A stretch of 64,000 nt of DNA from Leuconostoc carnosum (GTDB taxonomy: Bacteria; Bacillota; Bacilli; Lactobacillales; Lactobacillaceae), in the NCBI RefSeq assembly GCF_014207505.1, contig NZ_JACHGL010000003.1, forward strand, positions 124,001 through 188,000, in the 5' to 3' direction. Shown here piece by piece: positions 9,093 to 17,366 of this stretch. The translations under genes were made by a program, and so were the position numbers. A model generated the notes under the pieces. The model searched no databases and was not told the origin of the DNA. It saw only the letters and a program-made list of their open reading frames with translations. Every line of letters starts with the position of its first letter. Position 1 is the first letter of the stretch.

Positions 9093-9971
9093 TTAATTCA
9101 ATGCGGGTATGAGATTAATTACTGATGAATTTTTCGTGCTGGCTAGTAACATTTTGCCCCAATTCACAAAAAATTTATCCGCATCAGCCGCCCAATTATT
9201 TCTCGGCTGACCATCGATCAAGTAATTCTCTGGTTCTCTTGTCACGATACCTTTTGCTAAATCACGTTGATACTCTTCCGCTAATGTTTCAGTATCATAT
9301 TCCAAATGACCGGTCACATAGGTTGAGTGCAGCAGTTCATCTCGCAAGACAAATGCACCTAACTTGTTATCCCCTGCCACTTTTAAGCGACGTGGTAACC
9401 CTTGATTTGGAATAGTAAAGTAGCGCGAATGTGGCATCGTGATATGATTTAAGCCAGTTGTTAAAGTACTACGCCTATTCAAAATATCATTTGTACGGTA
9501 CACACCTGAAATTTTGGAAGTGATATGGCGTACTGGAAAATTTCTTTCCGCATAACCCGCACCGTACACTGCCCAACAAGCAAATAGGCTCTCTTTAACA
9601 TGAGTTTTTCGCCAAGCCAGTAATCGTTTAAATTCTTGCCAATAATCAATTTTTTCAAATTTGGTTCGATCAACCGGTGCCCCAGTGACAATTAAGCCAT
9701 CAAAATGTCTATCCCAAATATCTGCCAACGTCACGTAATTTTGAACAATTTGCTCAGTTTCATGTTTAATCTGATGTGTAGCTGGCACAGCAAAGGTAAG
9801 ACGTACATTAACAGATAATTTCATTAATAAGCCTATAAACTGCTTTTCAGTTTGTAACCTATTTGGCATTAAATTAACTATTAAAATATTTAATGTTGGT
9901 TGCAATAATTGATATTCTCCAAACATAAAGGCATCACGTTTTAATAGACCATTTTGTAATATAACACTCAT
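9093..9971 (-). CDS. MetA-family O-acyltransferase (homoserine, or possibly serine, acetyltransferase)
   Basis: 292 residues from the ATG at 9971, chosen because GAAAGGGTGG precedes it. It belongs to the MetA class I glutamine-amidotransferase-like family: catalytic Cys132 in FACWAVYGAGYAE, and His222/Glu224 in GHLEYD. The residue known to set acyl donor choice (Gly for succinyl, Glu for acetyl) is here Asp101 in VTGAPVD, suggesting acetyl-CoA. A MetA homolog of Lactobacillus casei was reported to be a serine acetyltransferase that does not acylate homoserine, so the acceptor is open. First gene of the T-box operon, upstream of metI, which argues for homoserine. Confidence 0.8.
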   Translation of the reverse strand: MSVILQNGLLKRDAFMFGEYQLLQPTLNILIVNLMPNRLQTEKQFIGLLMKLSVNVRLTFAVPATHQIKHETEQIVQNYVTLADIWDRHFDGLIVTGAPVDRTKFEKIDYWQEFKRLLAWRKTHVKESLFACWAVYGAGYAERNFPVRHITSKISGVYRTNDILNRRSTLTTGLNHITMPHSRYFTIPNQGLPRRLKVAGDNKLGAFVLRDELLHSTYVTGHLEYDTETLAEEYQRDLAKGIVTREPENYLIDGQPRNNWAADADKFFVNWGKMLLASTKNSSVINLIPALN

Positions 9972-10030
9972 AGTTTCCACCCTTTCTTCATAAAATAAAC
10001 TCACACACACCACTTTTTAAACAAAAAAAT

Positions 10031-10349
10031 CCCGCAGTCTATCTAAAGACTGCGGGACGCTAAGTAACGTGTTACCACCCGGTGTTCGTGTAGGGCTAAT
10101 GTCCTACACCTCAAAACGTACGCCTCATAGTAATCGTCGAGAAGATCTGTAACTACTACTAGGTTATACGTTGTGCGTTAACGAGCACCACCGAATTCAA
10201 CTTACCGCGCGATACATATGAGTACCCGCTTGCTCGTATCCTTGAAAACTCCAAGACCATTTTCCATCATGCCATCTTACCCGCTCACACCAAACACAGG
10301 CTCTCTTGTTAAGACTTTATCATGTACTTATCTTTTCAATGTTTATGTT
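10031..10349 (-). promoter_or_regulatory. methionine-type T-box riboswitch upstream of metA-like-metI-metC operon
   Basis: T-box core CCGGGTGGTAACACG at 10068-10082, then a terminator hairpin (10031-10056) with a run of Us just before the MetA-like gene. Upstream is AAGAGAGCCTGTGTTTGGTG-like stem I sequence, and GAAAATGGTCTTGGAG with ATG at 10258-10260 as candidate specifier, identical to the corresponding block of the T-box at 4.0-4.3 kb. It would sense uncharged tRNA-Met and control six genes down to luxS. Confidence 0.93.
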
Positions 10350-10355
10350 GTAATT

Positions 10356-10384
10356 ACTATAACTATTATTTCCATCAATGTCAA
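10356..10384 (-). promoter_or_regulatory. promoter of the metA-like/metI operon leader
   Basis: TTGACA (10379-10384), 17-base spacer, TATAGT (10356-10361). The predicted start near 10349 gives a leader of about 320 bases covering the T-box. It is back to back with the thioredoxin promoter region. Confidence 0.75.
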
Positions 10385-10496
10385 CATTATTTTCAAATTT
10401 TATTTTTACTATTCTCATAATATCCTTTAATAATCGTAAAAATTACTTACTCCTTGTAATTAATCAAAACAAAATTCAAACTGGATTTTATAATAT

Positions 10497-10505
10497 ATGC
10501 TATAA
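10497..10505 (+). promoter_or_regulatory. extended -10 promoter of the thioredoxin gene
   Basis: TGCTATAAT is an extended -10 element about 35 bases before the start codon; GAATGAGG supplies the ribosome site. The 180 bases between this and the T-box promoter hold nothing else recognisable. Confidence 0.55.
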
Positions 10506-10535
10506 TTCAATCATTAATTTGAATGAGGTAAACCC

Positions 10536-10862
10536 ATGTATCAATCAAAACAAAATACTGATGCTAGTATCGAAAAAGTTATTCAATCGGCTGGCCGACA
10601 TGTTCTCTTCTTGTCAGCCGATTGGTGCGGTGACTGCCGTGCGATTAAACCTTTTGTCCAAAATATCAAAGACACCATCACTCAAACAGCTGGTTGGGTA
10701 GACGCTGATCGTGATGCAAACATTGACATAGCAACTAAATACAATATGCGTGGTATCCCATCATTTGTTTTGTTCCAAGATGGTCAAGAAGTATCGAGAA
10801 TTGGTCACGGTGAACGTATATCACCACAACAAATACTTGACTGGTATCAAAATACTTTGTAA
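10536..10862 (+). CDS. thioredoxin-family protein
   Basis: 108-residue thioredoxin fold protein with the redox motif WCGDC in LSADWCGDCRAIKPF (active-site WCxxC, unusual Gly-Asp rather than Gly-Pro between the cysteines) and the cis-proline segment MRGIPSFVLFQDG. It probably reduces disulfides or supplies electrons in the cytoplasm; there is no signal peptide. The WCGDC active site suggests a side branch of the family rather than housekeeping TrxA. It is a single gene with its own extended -10 promoter and a terminator after it. Confidence 0.87.
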   Translation: MYQSKQNTDASIEKVIQSAGRHVLFLSADWCGDCRAIKPFVQNIKDTITQTAGWVDADRDANIDIATKYNMRGIPSFVLFQDGQEVSRIGHGERISPQQILDWYQNTL

Positions 10863-10867
10863 AAATT

Positions 10868-10899
10868 AAAATGGCAACCAAATATGGTTGTCATTTTTT
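10868..10899 (+). terminator. rho-independent terminator after thioredoxin gene
   Basis: AATGGCAACC and GGTTGTCATT form a ten-pair stem (one G-U) followed by TTTTTT. Confidence 0.8.
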
Positions 10900-11031
10900 G
10901 ATTCTATTGCACTGGTTTTATAATATTACTGGCATTAAATATATTCAACTGGATTATTTAACTAACAGTGCTTAGCGTTTAACCAAATTATAGTATACAA
11001 TAATAAAAGCAAGATAATTGGGAGGAATTAT

Positions 11032-12030
11032 ATGAATTTATTATCTTCATTGAAGCAAAAAGTGTTATATCGTTATTTTGTCTTAATAGTTATTGTTTTA
11101 CTTATTTTTTGTTTAAAACAATTCATGCCGCTTTTACTGTTAACGATTATTTTCTCATACTTAGCTCTACAAGCAGCCAAACATCTTGAGCGCCTACTAA
11201 AGTTATCGCGTTCATTATCGATTGCACTCGTTTATATGCTATTTATCGTAGTCGTTATTTTAGCTGCTAAACATGGGGCAACGACTGTCATTAATCAAAT
11301 AGACAGTATGATTAAATTAGTCACACATTTGGATTGGCAATCCACAGGCTTATTACAAGACGTCTATAAAAATATCCAACCATACACTGACTCACTTAAT
11401 ACACATCAATTAATCTCGCAAGGCTTTTCTCAACTCAATCAAGTTGGGCATGTTCTATATGAACTGATTTTAGCATTATTATTTAGTTTTATATTTAGCA
11501 TGACCTATCCTCAATTAAGGATATGGGCTAAAAACTTTTTAAATAGTCCTTTTAAAAAGTTTTTTGGTGAATTTTACATCATCATACACCGTTTTATCTT
11601 AATATTAGGTCAATTATTCCAAGTACAATTACTGATTTGTGTGATCAATACACTAATCATGGTTGTTGTACTGACTTTTCTCCAATTTCCGTATTTACTC
11701 GGTTTCACCATTTTAATTTTTATTTTAGGATTAATTCCTGTTTTCGGAGTAATAATCTCACTGATACCATTAACCATCACGGCATTTATGATTGGTAATT
11801 GGCATACTGTTATTACCATTTTAGTCACAGTCCTCTTAGTTCACTTGTTCGAATCATATTTTTTACATCCACACTTTATGTCCAACAAAACACATATGCC
11901 AATTCTAGTCATTTTATTAAACTTAATCATCATGGAGAAATTATTTGGCGTATGGGGCTTAATTGTTGGTCTACCTATTTTAACGTTTTTACTAGATTTC
12001 TTTCACATTCAAAAATTCAACCGAAAATAA
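11032..12030 (+). CDS. AI-2E/PerM-family membrane permease
   Basis: 332 residues with about seven hydrophobic segments in the 2-4-2 style of the AI-2E family: a membrane pair near residues 15-75, a soluble middle, then a hydrophobic C-terminal half with the family segments LGLIPVFGVIISLIP and VWGLIVGLPI. Family members have been proposed to export AI-2, to act as Na+/H+ antiporters, or to have unknown transport roles, so the substrate is not assigned. GGGAGGAAT precedes the start. It is monocistronic and shares a bidirectional terminator with the convergent htrA-like gene. Confidence 0.85.
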   Translation: MNLLSSLKQKVLYRYFVLIVIVLLIFCLKQFMPLLLLTIIFSYLALQAAKHLERLLKLSRSLSIALVYMLFIVVVILAAKHGATTVINQIDSMIKLVTHLDWQSTGLLQDVYKNIQPYTDSLNTHQLISQGFSQLNQVGHVLYELILALLFSFIFSMTYPQLRIWAKNFLNSPFKKFFGEFYIIIHRFILILGQLFQVQLLICVINTLIMVVVLTFLQFPYLLGFTILIFILGLIPVFGVIISLIPLTITAFMIGNWHTVITILVTVLLVHLFESYFLHPHFMSNKTHMPILVILLNLIIMEKLFGVWGLIVGLPILTFLLDFFHIQKFNRK

Positions 12031-12062
12031 TACAATAACAATAGTTAAATTTGCTATAACAT

Positions 12063-12100
12063 AAAAAGCCAAGCACTCATTTTGAGATTCTTGGCTTTTT
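12063..12100. terminator. bidirectional terminator between permease and htrA-like gene
   Basis: AAAAAGCCAAG and CTTGGCTTTTT form a perfect stem with T-runs on both strands, between two convergent genes. Confidence 0.88.
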
Positions 12101-12111
12101 ATCGTTTATTA

Positions 12112-12978
12112 TTACTTTTCAGTTTTATCAATAAATGCTTGAACAATATCTGCTGGAATAGCAAATCCCATGCCTTCCACGCTTGTACCATCCGTTGATG
12201 CAGCTATTTTTGATGAATTGATTCCCACTACTTGACCAGATAGATTAACTAACGGACCACCAGAGTTACCAGGATTAATGGCAGCATCAGTCTGAATTGC
12301 GGTTGCAGTGGCTGCCCCTGTCTCTTCAGCGGTTAGTGTCCGGCGTGCAGCTGAAACGATGCCGCTTGTCATCGATGTCGCATAATCAGAGCCTAAAGGT
12401 GACCCGATAGCCAAAACCTGTTGCCCAGATTGTAACTGTTTCACTGAACCAAATGTCGCTGCCGTCTTAATCACATCTGTTTGCGCTTTGATTAAAGCCA
12501 GATCTTTTTGCGGATCTGTCCCCACAATCGTCGCTTTCACCTTTTTGCCACTCGCCGTAATTAATTGCAAAGCGTCAGAATCGGCAACAACGTGATTGTT
12601 TGTAATAATGTAAGCATAGCCATCTTTTATTTTATAAACAACACCAGAACCCTCAGATGCGGTTTGTAATTCCGAGGAGTTACTATTATTTTGAGAATCT
12701 GAACCGAACATAGTTGACCATGCATCTCTTTGTTGGCCGGATGATTTTTGTAAGTTTTGTACAGTCAGCACAGCATTTTTAACTTTATTATACGCTGTTG
12801 TAGACGTGTCATTACTCGTATAAGCCGTTTTTGCAATTGTAGCTTGACCAGATAAATTCGATGTTTTTGTAATAGCAGTTGGTTTTTGAAACCACGAATT
12901 GTCTTGCGTTCCGGAATAAACCACGCCACCACCAACCAGTGCTGAAATAACAGCTACTGTTATAAGAGAGTGTTTCAT
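12112..12978 (-). CDS. htrA: HtrA/DegP-type trypsin-like serine protease without PDZ domain
   Basis: 288 residues: one N-terminal membrane segment (residues 6-22), a low-complexity linker (about 30-108), then an S1C protease domain with His129 (TNNHVV), Asp159 (DPQKDLAL) and Ser239 (NPGNSGGP). The protein stops about 25 residues after GMGFAIP, where family members normally continue into a PDZ domain of roughly 90 residues. No remnant lies downstream; a terminator follows at once. It should degrade misfolded exported proteins at the membrane surface. A two-component system lies immediately upstream on the same strand. Confidence 0.92.
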   Translation of the reverse strand: MKHSLITVAVISALVGGGVVYSGTQDNSWFQKPTAITKTSNLSGQATIAKTAYTSNDTSTTAYNKVKNAVLTVQNLQKSSGQQRDAWSTMFGSDSQNNSNSSELQTASEGSGVVYKIKDGYAYIITNNHVVADSDALQLITASGKKVKATIVGTDPQKDLALIKAQTDVIKTAATFGSVKQLQSGQQVLAIGSPLGSDYATSMTSGIVSAARRTLTAEETGAATATAIQTDAAINPGNSGGPLVNLSGQVVGINSSKIAASTDGTSVEGMGFAIPADIVQAFIDKTEK

Positions 12979-13033
12979 ATCATTGGCCTCCTAGTCCTTA
13001 ATTGTAGTATATCTAAGCAAAATTTACTGAATA

Positions 13034-14317
13034 TTAAAGTGGCAGCGTTACCTTAAAGATTGTTCCCTTTGGCTTATTATCTAACACAATAATTTTACCA
13101 TTATGCGCATGTACAACCCATTCTGCAATGGAAAGGCCCAATCCTGTACCACCAGTTTCACGGTTGCCAGTCTTATCTTCTCGATAAAAGCGATCAAACA
13201 CATGCTTTTTAGCTTCTTCACTGATACCGCGACCTGTATCTGCAACAGTAAGGACAAGTTTCTTTTTCTCGATAGTAGCTGAAATGGCTACCACGGCGTC
13301 TTCGTCCGAATATTTCATCGCATTATCAATCAGCAAAACCATCAGTTGGTGTATACGTTTACGATCAATAAAGACTTGTTGATCAACTTCCACTGATAAT
13401 AAAACTTTTTTTGCTTCAAATTCTGCCATTTCTTGATAAGGTGAAACAATTTCTGACAAAAAATCAGAAATATTAGTCCCTTCCTTTTCTAATCGCGTCA
13501 TGTTGGAACCAGATTTAGCTAAAGTTAACATATTATTGGTTAATGATGTCAACCGCCGTATTTCTGACAAAGATAAAATAATAGCATTCGATTGCTCACG
13601 CACTGTTGAATCTGGTTTCATGAGCATATTCTCTAGTTTACCTTGTATAACTGCCATGGGCGTTCGTAACTCATGAGCAGCATTATTCACAAAGTCTTGC
13701 TGTTGCTGCCATGCTTTTAAAATCGGTTTCATATTCATGATACTAATCCAATAGGAAATCATGATAGCGAGTAAACCAAATATACCAATCGACCACAAAA
13801 GTACCCTTTTAAAGTGATTTAAATTATTAATTGTTTCTGATACATTGACAGTAATCAAGCCATATTTGACTGGCTGACCATTGTTATTGGTCGCATTATC
13901 AATGAATTTGACCCCAACGATACGATAATAATTTCCATCCATCAATATCATCTTAATCTTAGGAGACATGAGTTCTTTACGATATTTAAATTGTCTACGA
14001 TACATATCTTGCATCGACTCAGGCAACCGCGTATCAATGAGCAGTTTTTTCTGGCTATTATATGTCCAAACGTCGGCACGTGTATTTGTTTGTAACATCA
14101 AAGGTGTATTTTTATTTGTAGCAGATGAATGTTCCAATGCACCAGCAAGATCAAATTGTTTAATTTGTTGCTTAATGGCATTATCAGAATTTTGAAACAC
14201 TGTTCTAATATAAGATAAATAAATGACACTGCCCAAAACAGAAAATATAATAAAAAAACTCGCAATTAATAACAGAAAACCGCGAATTTGTTGTTGTTTA
14301 TTAATGACTTTAGGCAT
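13034..14317 (-). CDS. sensor histidine kinase
   Basis: 427 residues: membrane segment at about 13-35, an extracytoplasmic region of about 140 residues, a second membrane segment near 175-195, then HisKA with the phosphorylated His in NNAAHELRTPMAV and an HATPase domain with ADTGRGISEE and GTGLGLSIAEWVVHAHNG. It overlaps the response regulator gene by eight bases, so the two are translated together. The htrA-like gene follows 55 bases later; a link to exported-protein stress, as for streptococcal CiaRH and htrA, is plausible but not shown. Confidence 0.95.
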   Translation of the reverse strand: MPKVINKQQQIRGFLLLIASFFIIFSVLGSVIYLSYIRTVFQNSDNAIKQQIKQFDLAGALEHSSATNKNTPLMLQTNTRADVWTYNSQKKLLIDTRLPESMQDMYRRQFKYRKELMSPKIKMILMDGNYYRIVGVKFIDNATNNNGQPVKYGLITVNVSETINNLNHFKRVLLWSIGIFGLLAIMISYWISIMNMKPILKAWQQQQDFVNNAAHELRTPMAVIQGKLENMLMKPDSTVREQSNAIILSLSEIRRLTSLTNNMLTLAKSGSNMTRLEKEGTNISDFLSEIVSPYQEMAEFEAKKVLLSVEVDQQVFIDRKRIHQLMVLLIDNAMKYSDEDAVVAISATIEKKKLVLTVADTGRGISEEAKKHVFDRFYREDKTGNRETGGTGLGLSIAEWVVHAHNGKIIVLDNKPKGTIFKVTLPL

Positions 14318-14999
14318 TGTCTACCTCTAAAATAAAGCCAATATTACGCAACGTTTTAATCAAATGATTTTGTCCGACCGCTTCTAACTTACGTCGCAAA
14401 TTGTTCAAATAAATATTTACCACATTGATTGTTGTATCAGAATCAATCCCCCATACACGATCAAATATTTGATCACGTGTGACAATAATATTTTTGTTTT
14501 GTGCCAAATAAGTTAAAATATCAAATTCTTTTCCGACTAACTTAACCGTCTGCCCATGAACTTGAACACCACGATTTTCTAAATTAATCAACACATCACC
14601 AACGACAATCATATTATCTTCTGAATAAACACCTGTACGACGTAGTAAAGCTTTAACTCGGACTAATAATTCTTCACGGTGAAAAGGCTTCGTTAGGTAG
14701 TCATCGGCCCCCACATTGAAGCCTTCAATTTTATCATCCAATGAGCTTTTGGCTGTCAAAATCAAAATAGGTGTCTCGATACCCTTTTCCCTCAAATGCT
14801 TAATAATTTCCAAACCATTTTCACCTGGCAACATTAAATCAGAAATAATTAAATCATATGGTGATTCTTGTCCCTCAAACTCACCATCCAAGCCATTTGT
14901 GACCACATTAACATCTACAAAATCCTGTAAGAACCCAACAATATTATCAGCTAAGTTCACATCATCTTCGATTAATAAAATTTTAATTGCTTTTGCCAT
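14310..14999 (-). CDS. OmpR/PhoB-family response regulator
   Basis: 229 residues from the ATG at 14999, chosen because GGAG lies eight bases before it; an ATG at 15005 is also open. The receiver domain has the acid pair IEDD, the phosphoacceptor Asp in LIISDLMLPGENG and the conserved LTKPFHREEL lysine. The C-terminal winged-helix domain has VWGIDSDTTINVVNIYLNNLRRKL and ends NIGFILE. It is partnered with the overlapping kinase. TATAAT at 15012-15017 lies so close that transcription may begin at the upstream ATG itself. Confidence 0.95.
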   Translation of the reverse strand: MAKAIKILLIEDDVNLADNIVGFLQDFVDVNVVTNGLDGEFEGQESPYDLIISDLMLPGENGLEIIKHLREKGIETPILILTAKSSLDDKIEGFNVGADDYLTKPFHREELLVRVKALLRRTGVYSEDNMIVVGDVLINLENRGVQVHGQTVKLVGKEFDILTYLAQNKNIIVTRDQIFDRVWGIDSDTTINVVNIYLNNLRRKLEAVGQNHLIKTLRNIGFILEVDNA

Positions 15000-15173
15000 T
15001 TTCATATCTCCATTATACCGTGCTATTAACTATATTGTAATAAAAAATGATTAACAGGAAATTAAATAAGATCAGATGACACACTAAACAAATGATAGTA
15101 GTAGTTTAAAAAATAATTACTACCTATCTCCTTAAACAAAAGACGCTGTATTCTAATGTTAATAAATAACAAT

Positions 15174-15197
15174 AAAAAAACAGCAGAGGACTGCCGC
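15174..15197 (-). terminator. terminator after nickel/cobalt permease gene
   Basis: On the minus strand CGGCAG-TCCT-CTGCTG forms a six-pair stem followed by TTTTTTT, about 45 bases past the permease stop. The rest of the 237-base gap up to the response regulator start carries only that gene's promoter. Confidence 0.65.
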
Positions 15198-15243
15198 TTT
15201 TTTAGATTGACGTTAATATCAATATCAATTAAGTATTAATCGT

Positions 15244-16269
15244 TTAGCCTGCTACTTCTTTTTCTGACAAATTAAAGATGTGCCACAATGACAATGCGAT
15301 TGCCCAAGTTACAGCAAATATACCGACCAACACCAATCCCAATTGATTGAAATCTAAGCCCTGTGCCCAAGCTGTCAAGCCATTATTCCAGTTAAACATC
15401 ACACTGAATGATTGAATAAAATCAACAAAACTAATAAATCCGGCAGCCATAATAGAAATTCCTGTCAAAATCATATTATAGTAAACCTTACGGTATGAAG
15501 ATGATACTATCCAAGTATATGTCGTACTCATAAAGAAGCCATCAACGGTATCCATTAAGCACATACCAGCAGTAAACAGCAATGGGAAAGATAAGGTCGT
15601 ATACCAAGGAATTCCAGCATTAGCTGCTGTTGCTGACGTAGCCAAAACCGCAATTTGTGTCGCCGTATCAAACCCTAAACCAAACAAAAAGCCAACAATA
15701 GCAACTTGCCAATTATGTTTGATCATTTTCAATAACTTTAAAAACAATTTATATATTTTTGATTCATTAACAAAATCATTATCTGGTGTTTGTCGTCCAT
15801 TTCCTTGCATATGTTTAAAATTCAACCAAATGCTACGCATGATGAAGCTATTAACAATAGTCAACATCAACAACATCACTGCCGCAATCATGGTACCAAA
15901 AATCCCACCAATTTGTTCAAAGATTGGCATTGAATCTTTAGCCCATTCAACAAACAAAACTGTCACTAAAGCCATTAATACAACAACCATTGAATGTCCA
16001 AATGAAAAACTAAAGCCGACACCACGTGTATTTTTACCATCATTTAACATCTTACGTGTCATATTATCAATAGCCGCAATATGATCGACGTCAAAGGCAT
16101 GTCTCAAACCAAAAGTAAAGGATAAATAGGCCATGCCAATCATCTCTGGATATTTTGAGGCACCAGACATCAATAGTAATGTGCCACCCACAAAAATTAA
16201 AATAATGAAACTACCATAGCGAATAACATCTGTACTAAATTTTGTTCTTTTTGCCGTATTCAACATCAT
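15244..16269 (-). CDS. NiCoT-family nickel/cobalt permease
   Basis: 341 residues, about eight membrane segments. The family signature HxxxxDH appears as RHAFDVDHIAAIDN in the second segment, and further signatures are GFSFSFGHSMVV and LFGLGFDTATQIAVL. It imports Ni2+ or Co2+ across the cytoplasmic membrane; the motif does not separate the two. GAGG lies seven bases before the ATG at 16269. It is monocistronic, with an unusually long (about 220 base) leader containing alternative hairpins and a terminator-like stem, which suggests cis regulation by RNA. Confidence 0.92.
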   Translation of the reverse strand: MMLNTAKRTKFSTDVIRYGSFIILIFVGGTLLLMSGASKYPEMIGMAYLSFTFGLRHAFDVDHIAAIDNMTRKMLNDGKNTRGVGFSFSFGHSMVVVLMALVTVLFVEWAKDSMPIFEQIGGIFGTMIAAVMLLMLTIVNSFIMRSIWLNFKHMQGNGRQTPDNDFVNESKIYKLFLKLLKMIKHNWQVAIVGFLFGLGFDTATQIAVLATSATAANAGIPWYTTLSFPLLFTAGMCLMDTVDGFFMSTTYTWIVSSSYRKVYYNMILTGISIMAAGFISFVDFIQSFSVMFNWNNGLTAWAQGLDFNQLGLVLVGIFAVTWAIALSLWHIFNLSEKEVAG

Positions 16270-16334
16270 ATATTTTCCTCTTTCTGCTAATAGAATGATC
16301 TCATCATAGTTTCAAATCACAATTTTTGTAAAAT

Positions 16335-16449
16335 AAAACACACGTTAACCTTTGGTAGTTAACGTGTGTTTTATCAACATACTCTCTACCTACTACACCT
16401 TTTATCATAGATGTTTAGTAGAGATCGCCTTAAATAGCCCACTAAACAT
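16335..16449 (-). promoter_or_regulatory. structured leader with terminator-like stem before nickel/cobalt permease
   Basis: The minus strand has ATGTTTAGT (16441-16449) perfectly complementary to ACTAAACAT (16411-16419). The latter is also part of a longer stem with GGTGTAGTAG (16390-16399), and CTCTAC-type pairing 16383-16389 with 16418-16424 is a third option. A perfect 15-pair stem (16335-16349 with 16358-16372) followed by TTTTATTTT ends about 62 bases before the start codon. This arrangement fits a riboswitch or attenuator, but no known class is recognised. Confidence 0.5.
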
Positions 16450-16560
16450 TAGTTAAGTAGAATAAGTCGAATTATTTCTATTTTTGTCATCTGTTTGTTC
16501 ATATAATACCACCATTTTGACGTTTTTAAAACATTTTTTAATCATTAATGCATTAAATTC

Positions 16561-17349
16561 TTAATAATAATAGCCATGACGGTAATCCCAAGTTGAGAAA
16601 ATGTCACTCATAATCTTCATTATTTTATCAACATCCAACCCTTTACGAATAACAACTGGTGCTGGTTGAACACCTACTGCACCGTTTTGTTGTGGTACAA
16701 GTTGACCTGATTCATCCACCATTGACACCATCACACCTTGTTCGTAGCGTGTTTCAGCTGTCTTATCTGGTTGAATTGACGCAACATAATCATCTGCTTC
16801 AATAATTAGATCAGCGGCATCTTCAATTTGCTCACCAATACCAGTAACTAGCCCACGATTTCCCTTACCAGATGGGTTGGCTGAACTAGCAAAAGAAAAC
16901 TTACCATATTCTTCCCACATGGTTTTAGCAATTTGTTCACTTGGCTTACCAAATTTAATAACAAAACAACTTGTTTCACGTTGATCCATCATTAAATCTT
17001 TTGTCCCGTCATTTGGAATTGCATTTTTGGCCTCTTCTTGCCAAGGTAAGATGCAACCTAAAAGGATGTCTTCATCCCAATGTTTCTGGTACATTGCTTC
17101 TATTTCTGGTGTCATTTGTGCCAATTGTTTAACTTGATCTAGTGAGCCACACAAAACAACACCTGGCTTGTTACGCTTACGATTTTTAGCAGCAAATTTA
17201 CGTTCTAGTCCTTTATCATCAGAAGTCATGATAATATAACCAACTTTTGTTGGGCTAACAATCATGCCGCCATCTGCTTTTAGAATATCAATTGCCTCAG
17301 GCTGTGCGTTACCTTGCCAACGTACTGTCTTTGTGTCTACTTGTGTCAT
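16561..17349 (-). CDS. Sua5/YciO/YrdC-domain protein
   Basis: 262 residues with a YrdC-type fold: the N-terminal GGMIVSPTKVGYIIMTSDDKG segment, KNRKRNKPGVVL, and FASSANPSGKGNRGLVTG. Proteins of this family make threonylcarbamoyl-AMP for tRNA t6A synthesis, but the canonical TsaC motif T(D)T-x-YGLG is changed here to SPTKVGYIIMT and the C-terminus is lengthened, so it is more likely a paralog of uncertain substrate. It is the last gene behind leuABCD and an MFS permease, 17 bases after the latter. Co-transcription with the leucine genes is inferred from spacing. Confidence 0.75.
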   Translation of the reverse strand: MTQVDTKTVRWQGNAQPEAIDILKADGGMIVSPTKVGYIIMTSDDKGLERKFAAKNRKRNKPGVVLCGSLDQVKQLAQMTPEIEAMYQKHWDEDILLGCILPWQEEAKNAIPNDGTKDLMMDQRETSCFVIKFGKPSEQIAKTMWEEYGKFSFASSANPSGKGNRGLVTGIGEQIEDAADLIIEADDYVASIQPDKTAETRYEQGVMVSMVDESGQLVPQQNGAVGVQPAPVVIRKGLDVDKIMKIMSDIFSTWDYRHGYYY

Positions 17350-17366
17350 CTTAAAATACCATCCTT

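Noticed and set aside
16381-16425. Plus-strand sequence with CTACTACACC and A/T-rich tail, reminiscent of a preQ1 riboswitch
   Set aside because: No plus-strand gene follows, and the preQ1 core does not align; the pairings make better sense on the minus strand as the permease leader.
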